Source: JAYFRE01 sp034926235 (lineage in GTDB: Bacteria; Pseudomonadota; Alphaproteobacteria; Rhodospirillales; Magnetospirillaceae). From it: a stretch of DNA of 64,000 nucleotides. The notes beneath the pieces were generated by a model. It was given only the letters and a program-made list of their open reading frames with translations, was not told the origin of the DNA and did no database searches. Made by a program: the position numbers and the translations under genes. The DNA lies in assembly GCA_034926235.1 (NCBI GenBank), contig JAYFRE010000128.1:1-64000 (forward strand), written 5' to 3'. Shown here piece by piece: positions 59,933 through 64,000 of the stretch (position 1 is its first letter; every line of letters starts with the position of its first letter).

Positions 59933-60749
59933 ATTGCCAGGCGACGCGGCCCGAGCGCGCGCCGCGCGTAATCGACCATTCCAAAGCTTCGGCATGAATG
60001 CGCGCCTGTTCGCCGGACAGGTCGAAAGCGCCGGCATAGCCATCGATAATCGACAGATAGGTCGGCTGGTCCAGATCGTAGAATCCGAGCCATAGGCCGA
60101 AACGGTCCGACAGCGACACCTTTTCTTCGACCGCTTCGCCGGCATGGATGGCGGTCGAGCGCTCGTTTTCGATCATGTCGCGCGCCAGCAAATGCCGCCG
60201 GTTCGACGTGGCGTAAAGCAGAACATTGTCGGGCCGGCCCTCAGCCCCGCCATCGAGCACCGCTTTCAGCGATTTGTAGCTTTCATCCGATGCATCGAAG
60301 GACAGATCGTCGCAGAACAAAAGGTAGCGCCGAGTGCTGGCGCGCAGCAGAGACAAAAGAGCGGGCAGGCTTTCGATATCCTCGCGCGGGATTTCCACCA
60401 GGACCAGACTGTGCGGCGTCTGTTCGTTGATCGTGGCGTGTACGGCCTTGACCAGGGATGATTTGCCGGTGCCGCGCGATCCCCACAGCAGCGCGTTGTT
60501 GGCGGGCAAGCCTTTGGCGAAGCGGCGGGTGTTGTCGAGCAGGATATGGGCCTGACGTTCGATTCCCTTCAGCAGCGACAGATCCAGGCGGTTGACCTTG
60601 GCGATCCGTTCCAGCCCGCCGGTTTTAGCGCGCCAGACAAAGGCGTCGCCTTCTTCCAGATCCGCGGCGTTGGGCGGCGGCGGAGCCAACCGCTCCAGCG
60701 CCTCGGCGATCCGCAGCAGCACGGCATTCAAGTTGTTATCTTTCGTCAT
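59889..60749 (-). CDS. DUF815-family AAA-type ATPase
   Basis: This 286-residue ATPase has Walker A WGSRGTGKSSLVKAV (about residue 90), Walker B LLFCDDLSFD (about 143) and LYATSNRRHLLARD with sensor-like Asn. AVEEKVSLSDRFGLWLGFYDLDQPTYLSII is typical of the DUF815 family. Members are widespread in alphaproteobacteria at this locus, but their function is unknown. The gene lies on the opposite strand within the nlpD-yajC interval and ends inside the nlpD coding sequence. Confidence 0.88.
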   Translation of the reverse strand: MTKDNNLNAVLLRIAEALERLAPPPPNAADLEEGDAFVWRAKTGGLERIAKVNRLDLSLLKGIERQAHILLDNTRRFAKGLPANNALLWGSRGTGKSSLVKAVHATINEQTPHSLVLVEIPREDIESLPALLSLLRASTRRYLLFCDDLSFDASDESYKSLKAVLDGGAEGRPDNVLLYATSNRRHLLARDMIENERSTAIHAGEAVEEKVSLSDRFGLWLGFYDLDQPTYLSIIDGYAGAFDLSGEQARIHAEALEWSITRGARSGRVAWQFIQDLAGRQGKRLD

Positions 60750-60938
60750 GACCTAAAAAAATTTCCTAATATTGCGCGACGGCGGCCAAGGTAGCACGAG
60801 TTTTTGTCTGGTCAAGGGTTCCGTTCATCGTCGGAGCGCCATCGGCGGTGAAAACGGCGTGAGAAAGCATTGCATGTCGCCGCCAGCCCGTTATATTCCC
60901 GCTGCCCCCCGTGCGAATCGCCATTCTAGGAGAAGACG

Positions 60939-61409
60939 ATGTTCATTTCAGAGGCTGTCGCCCAGACCGCATCCTCCGCCCCGGCGGGCGGCATGGATCA
61001 GATGATGCAGTTCCTGCCGCTTATTCTTATCTTTGTCGTCTTCTATTTCCTGCTGATCCGGCCTCAGCAGCAGAAGGTGAAGCAGCATAAGGCGATGGTT
61101 AACGCCCTGCGCCGCGGCGATCGGGTCATCACCCAGGGCGGCTTCATGGGCAGCATCGTCAAGGTGGTCAACGAGAATGAACTTCTGGTCGAGATCGGCG
61201 AAAATGTGCGCGTGCGCATGCTGAAATCGGCGATATCCGAAGTGCTGTCGAAGACCGAACCGCAGTCCGCCGCGAAGAAGGATGGGGCCGACAAGGGCGA
61301 GCCCGCCAAGGACGGCGAAGGGCAAGAGGTCGTTCCGGCCGAGGCTCCGGCCGCCGAATCCGATAGCAAGCCCGCCTCTCTTCTGGGACGGTTGCTGGGC
61401 AAGAAGTAA
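60939..61409 (+). CDS. yajC: Preprotein translocase subunit YajC
   Basis: This 156-residue protein has one membrane segment (MQFLPLILIFVVFYFLLIRPQQQKVKQHKAMVNAL) followed by the conserved cytoplasmic domain (LRRGDRVITQGGFMGSIVKVVNENELLVEIGENVRVRMLKSAISEVL). The charged tail of about 50 residues is longer than usual for YajC. It associates with SecDF and SecYEG. A GGAGAAG site precedes the ATG. secD follows 24 nt later. Confidence 0.94.
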   Translation: MFISEAVAQTASSAPAGGMDQMMQFLPLILIFVVFYFLLIRPQQQKVKQHKAMVNALRRGDRVITQGGFMGSIVKVVNENELLVEIGENVRVRMLKSAISEVLSKTEPQSAAKKDGADKGEPAKDGEGQEVVPAEAPAAESDSKPASLLGRLLGKK

Positions 61410-61433
61410 GGTTTCAAGGAAAACGGGGTCGTC

Positions 61434-63254
61434 ATGAACCGCTATCCAAGGTGGAAATACCTCATCATCCTGGCTGCCCTGGTGATGAGCATCCTGTATG
61501 CGACCCCCAACCTGTTCGGCGAGGTGCCGGCGGTCCAGGTCTCGCCGATCAGTTCCGTCACCCAGGTCGATCAGGGATTGATGGACAAGGTGGTCGGGGT
61601 GCTGGACAAGGCCGGCATTGCCTATAACGGGGTTTTGGCCGATCAGACCGGTGTCAAGGTCCGTCTGGCCGACACTAGCATCCAGCTTCAGGCCAAGGAT
61701 GCCCTGCAACAGGTCTTCGGCTCTAATTACACGGTGGCCCTGAACCTGCTGCCGGCGACGCCGTCCTGGATGCGTTCGATCGGGGCGCTGCCGATGTATC
61801 TCGGCCTGGATCTGCGCGGCGGCGTTCATTTCCTGATGCAGGTCGATATGCGGGCGGCGCTGAACAAGCAGCTTGACCGACAGAGCAATGACGTGCGCAG
61901 CCAGTTACGCGACGCCAAGGTGCCGCTGGCCGGAATCGTGCGCGACGACCAGTCGCTGGTGGTTCGTTTCCGCGACGCCGAAACCCGTGCCCAGGGGCAG
62001 GAAGTCCTGCGCAAGGGCTTGCGTGAAATGACGGTGCGCGAAATCGACGCGACCCGCTTGGCGCTGACGCCGACCGAAACCGGGCTGAAAAGCTTCCAGG
62101 ATCAGGCGCTGAAGCAGAATGTGCTGACGCTGCGCAACCGCATCAACGAATTGGGCGTGGCCGAACCGGTCATCCAGCAGCAAGGGGCGGACCGCGTCGT
62201 GGTGCAGCTTCCTGGCGTGCAGGATACGGCCAAGGCCAAGGACATTCTGGGCCGGACCGCCAGCCTGGAAATCCGCATGGTCGATGAAGAGAACATGAAC
62301 GCCACCTCCTTGGCGCAGGCGGCGCGCGGCCTGGTGCCTCCGGGGGCGGATTATTACGAGGGCGGGCGCGACGGCCAGCCGCTTTTGGTCAAAAAGCAGA
62401 TCGTTCTGACCGGCGAGGATATTTCCAACGCTTCGGCGGGCTTTGACGGGCGCACCAACGAACCGGCGGTGCATATCACTCTAGACACGCGTGGGGCGCG
62501 GATTTTTTCCCAGGTGACGCGCAACAGCGTCGGCAAGCGCATGGCCATCATCCTGGTCGAAAAAGGCAAGGGCGAGGTGGTGACCGCGCCGGTCATCCGC
62601 CAGCAGATTGATGGCGGGCAGGTGCAGATCACCGGCACCATGACCACCAAGGATGCTTCGGACGTGGCGTTGCTGCTGCGCGCCGGCGCGCTGGCCGCGC
62701 CGATGGAGATCATCGAAGAACGCACCATCGGCCCCAGCCTGGGGGCGGAAAACATCGAAAAAGGTCTGCATTCGGTGCTGTGGGGCTTCATGGCCATCGC
62801 GGTGTTCATGTCGTTCTACTACAAGCGCATCGGCGTCTATTCCGTGCTGGCGCTGGGGTTCAACGTGTTGCTGCTGGTGGCGCTGCTGTCGATCATCCAG
62901 GCGACGCTGACCTTGCCCGGTATCGCGGCCATCGCGCTGACCATAGGCATGGCGATCGACGCCAACGTGCTGATCAATGAACGGGTACGCGAAGAGTTGC
63001 GCGCCGGTCAATCGCCGCAAGCGGCCATCCATGCCGGCTACAGCCATGCGTTCCGCACTATTCTTGACACCAACATCACCACGCTGATCGCGGGCGTCGC
63101 TTTGTTCATCTATGGGTCTGGACCGGTGCGCGGTTTCGCCGTGGTGCTGTGCCTGGGCATCCTGACCTCGATGTTCAGCGCGGTGCTGGGGTCGCGCGCC
63201 CTGGTCAATCTGACCTATGGACGCATGCGCAAGATCGATCATCTGTCCATCTGA
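61434..63254 (+). CDS. secD: Protein translocase subunit SecD
   Basis: This 606-residue RND-family subunit uses the proton gradient to help complete export. It has an N-terminal membrane segment (WKYLIILAALVMSILYATPNLFG) and a large periplasmic P1 domain (about residues 40-430). The signature LGLDLRGGVHFLMQVDM lies about residue 120. Five more membrane segments follow, with TIGMAIDANVLINERVREELRAG (about 505), the proton-path Asp. The start MNRYPRWKYL, the length, and stretches such as GVAEPVIQQQGADRVVVQLPGVQDTAKAK and EERTIGPSLGAENIEKG read like the beta/gammaproteobacterial SecD, not the usual alphaproteobacterial form. Confidence 0.95.
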   Translation: MNRYPRWKYLIILAALVMSILYATPNLFGEVPAVQVSPISSVTQVDQGLMDKVVGVLDKAGIAYNGVLADQTGVKVRLADTSIQLQAKDALQQVFGSNYTVALNLLPATPSWMRSIGALPMYLGLDLRGGVHFLMQVDMRAALNKQLDRQSNDVRSQLRDAKVPLAGIVRDDQSLVVRFRDAETRAQGQEVLRKGLREMTVREIDATRLALTPTETGLKSFQDQALKQNVLTLRNRINELGVAEPVIQQQGADRVVVQLPGVQDTAKAKDILGRTASLEIRMVDEENMNATSLAQAARGLVPPGADYYEGGRDGQPLLVKKQIVLTGEDISNASAGFDGRTNEPAVHITLDTRGARIFSQVTRNSVGKRMAIILVEKGKGEVVTAPVIRQQIDGGQVQITGTMTTKDASDVALLLRAGALAAPMEIIEERTIGPSLGAENIEKGLHSVLWGFMAIAVFMSFYYKRIGVYSVLALGFNVLLLVALLSIIQATLTLPGIAAIALTIGMAIDANVLINERVREELRAGQSPQAAIHAGYSHAFRTILDTNITTLIAGVALFIYGSGPVRGFAVVLCLGILTSMFSAVLGSRALVNLTYGRMRKIDHLSI

Positions 63255-63277
63255 ACGGGATTTCGGAGCCAAAGATC

Positions 63278-64000
63278 ATGGAAATCTTCCATTTCAAGCG
63301 CGATATCCCGTGCATGAGCTGGTCGAAGGTGACGATCGTCATCTCGCTGGTCACCTTCTTGTTGTCGGTGTTCTTCCTGACGACGCGAGGGCTGCATTTA
63401 AGCGTCGAATTCACCGGCGGCACGCTGGTCGAGGTGCATTTCGAGCAGACGCTGCCGGCATCGCAAGTGCAGGATATCCTGGTCGAGCACGGTTTCCCGG
63501 AACCTTCGGTGCAGAATTTCGGCACCTCGGCGGACATGATCATCCGACTGGCGCTGAAGGACGGCATGTCCTCGGCGCAATTGTCCGAGGATGTGATCGC
63601 GACCTTGCGCGCAGCCGATCCAGGCGTCCAATTGCGTCGGGTCGAATTCATCGGGCCTCAGGTCGGTGAAGAACTGGTCCATGACGGCCTGAAGGCCATG
63701 CTGCTGGTCGCCGTCGGCATTGTCGCCTATCTGACCTTCCGCTTTGAATGGCGGTTCGCGGTGGCGGCGATCATCTCGAACTTCCACGATCTGACGATCG
63801 TTCTGGGCTTCTTCGCCTTCTTCCAATGGGAATTCTCACTGACCGTGCTGGCGGCGGTGCTGTCGATCCTGGGCTATTCGGTCAACGAAACCGTGGTCGT
63901 GTTCGACCGCGCCCGCGAAAATTTCCGCAAATACAAGAAGGCCAGCACCGCCGAAATCCTGAACAACGCGATCACCACCACCATGTCGCGCACCGTGATC
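63278..64000 (+). CDS. secF: Protein translocase subunit SecF (3' end outside window)
   Basis: The first 241 codons of secF are present; about 60-70 should be missing. It has an N-terminal membrane segment (VTIVISLVTFLLSVFFLTTRG), the conserved periplasmic start SVEFTGGTLVEVHFEQ (Glu where Asp is usual in DFTGGT), then AMLLVAVGIVAYLTFRFEWRFAVAAIISNFHDLTIVLGFFAFFQWEFSLTVLAAVLSILGYSVNETVVVFDRARENFRKYKKAS. Those last motifs again resemble beta/gamma forms. It starts 23 nt after secD and is cotranscribed. Confidence 0.94.
   Translation, partial: MEIFHFKRDIPCMSWSKVTIVISLVTFLLSVFFLTTRGLHLSVEFTGGTLVEVHFEQTLPASQVQDILVEHGFPEPSVQNFGTSADMIIRLALKDGMSSAQLSEDVIATLRAADPGVQLRRVEFIGPQVGEELVHDGLKAMLLVAVGIVAYLTFRFEWRFAVAAIISNFHDLTIVLGFFAFFQWEFSLTVLAAVLSILGYSVNETVVVFDRARENFRKYKKASTAEILNNAITTTMSRTVI

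Overview
The window is a GC-rich, gene-dense bacterial chromosome segment with about 60 protein genes. I see no rRNA, tRNA, CRISPR array, insertion sequence, phage gene or replication origin. The gene content points to an alphaproteobacterium, possibly near the Rhodospirillales. Indicators are the AapJQMP amino-acid transporter, a BMP-family ABC transporter, and the order tatABC-serS-surE-pcm-nlpD-DUF815 ATPase-yajC-secDF. This placement is an inference from gene content. SecD and SecF themselves read like the beta/gammaproteobacterial forms.

Layout. 0-10 kb: a truncated Sel1-repeat protein, an unknown coiled-coil membrane protein, an RcnB-like periplasmic protein, PepD, YgfZ, dihydroorotase, the molybdenum genes mop and modD, an NfeD/SPFH pair and a hemolysin III-type protein. 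10-18 kb: a seven-gene minus-strand operon with a peptide-type ABC importer followed by an amidase and a metal-dependent amidohydrolase. 18-25 kb: patatin-like lipase, the small ribosomal gene rpmJ, pyruvate kinase, a 516-bp gap with two strong RNA hairpins, an acyl-CoA dehydrogenase with a FadR-type regulator, and Ada.

25-41 kb is the metabolic accessory core. It holds a BMP-family ABC importer whose binding-protein gene lies 7.7 kb from its permease and ATPase genes. Between them sit a LysR regulator, methylmalonate-semialdehyde dehydrogenase (mmsA), an iron-type alcohol dehydrogenase, a 1.16-kb AT-rich gap with palindromes, leucine dehydrogenase and BrnQ. Next come alanine dehydrogenase with a divergent Lrp regulator, and a beta-alanine:pyruvate aminotransferase with a divergent XRE-cupin regulator. 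Together these could import nucleosides or branched-chain amino acids, transaminate beta-alanine or beta-aminoisobutyrate onto pyruvate, recycle alanine through Ald, and feed the semialdehydes through MmsA to acetyl- or propionyl-CoA.

41-53 kb: a 1066-residue PAS/GAF/GGDEF/EAL protein, a LysR-SDR divergent pair around a near-perfect palindrome, the aapJQMP transporter, an Old Yellow Enzyme and a methylmalonyl-CoA decarboxylase (ScpB). 53-64 kb: cytochrome b561, the Tat translocase, serS, surE-pcm-nlpD, a DUF815 ATPase, and yajC-secD-secF (secF runs off the end). Many gene ends carry strong hairpin terminators, several of which serve convergent genes on both strands.
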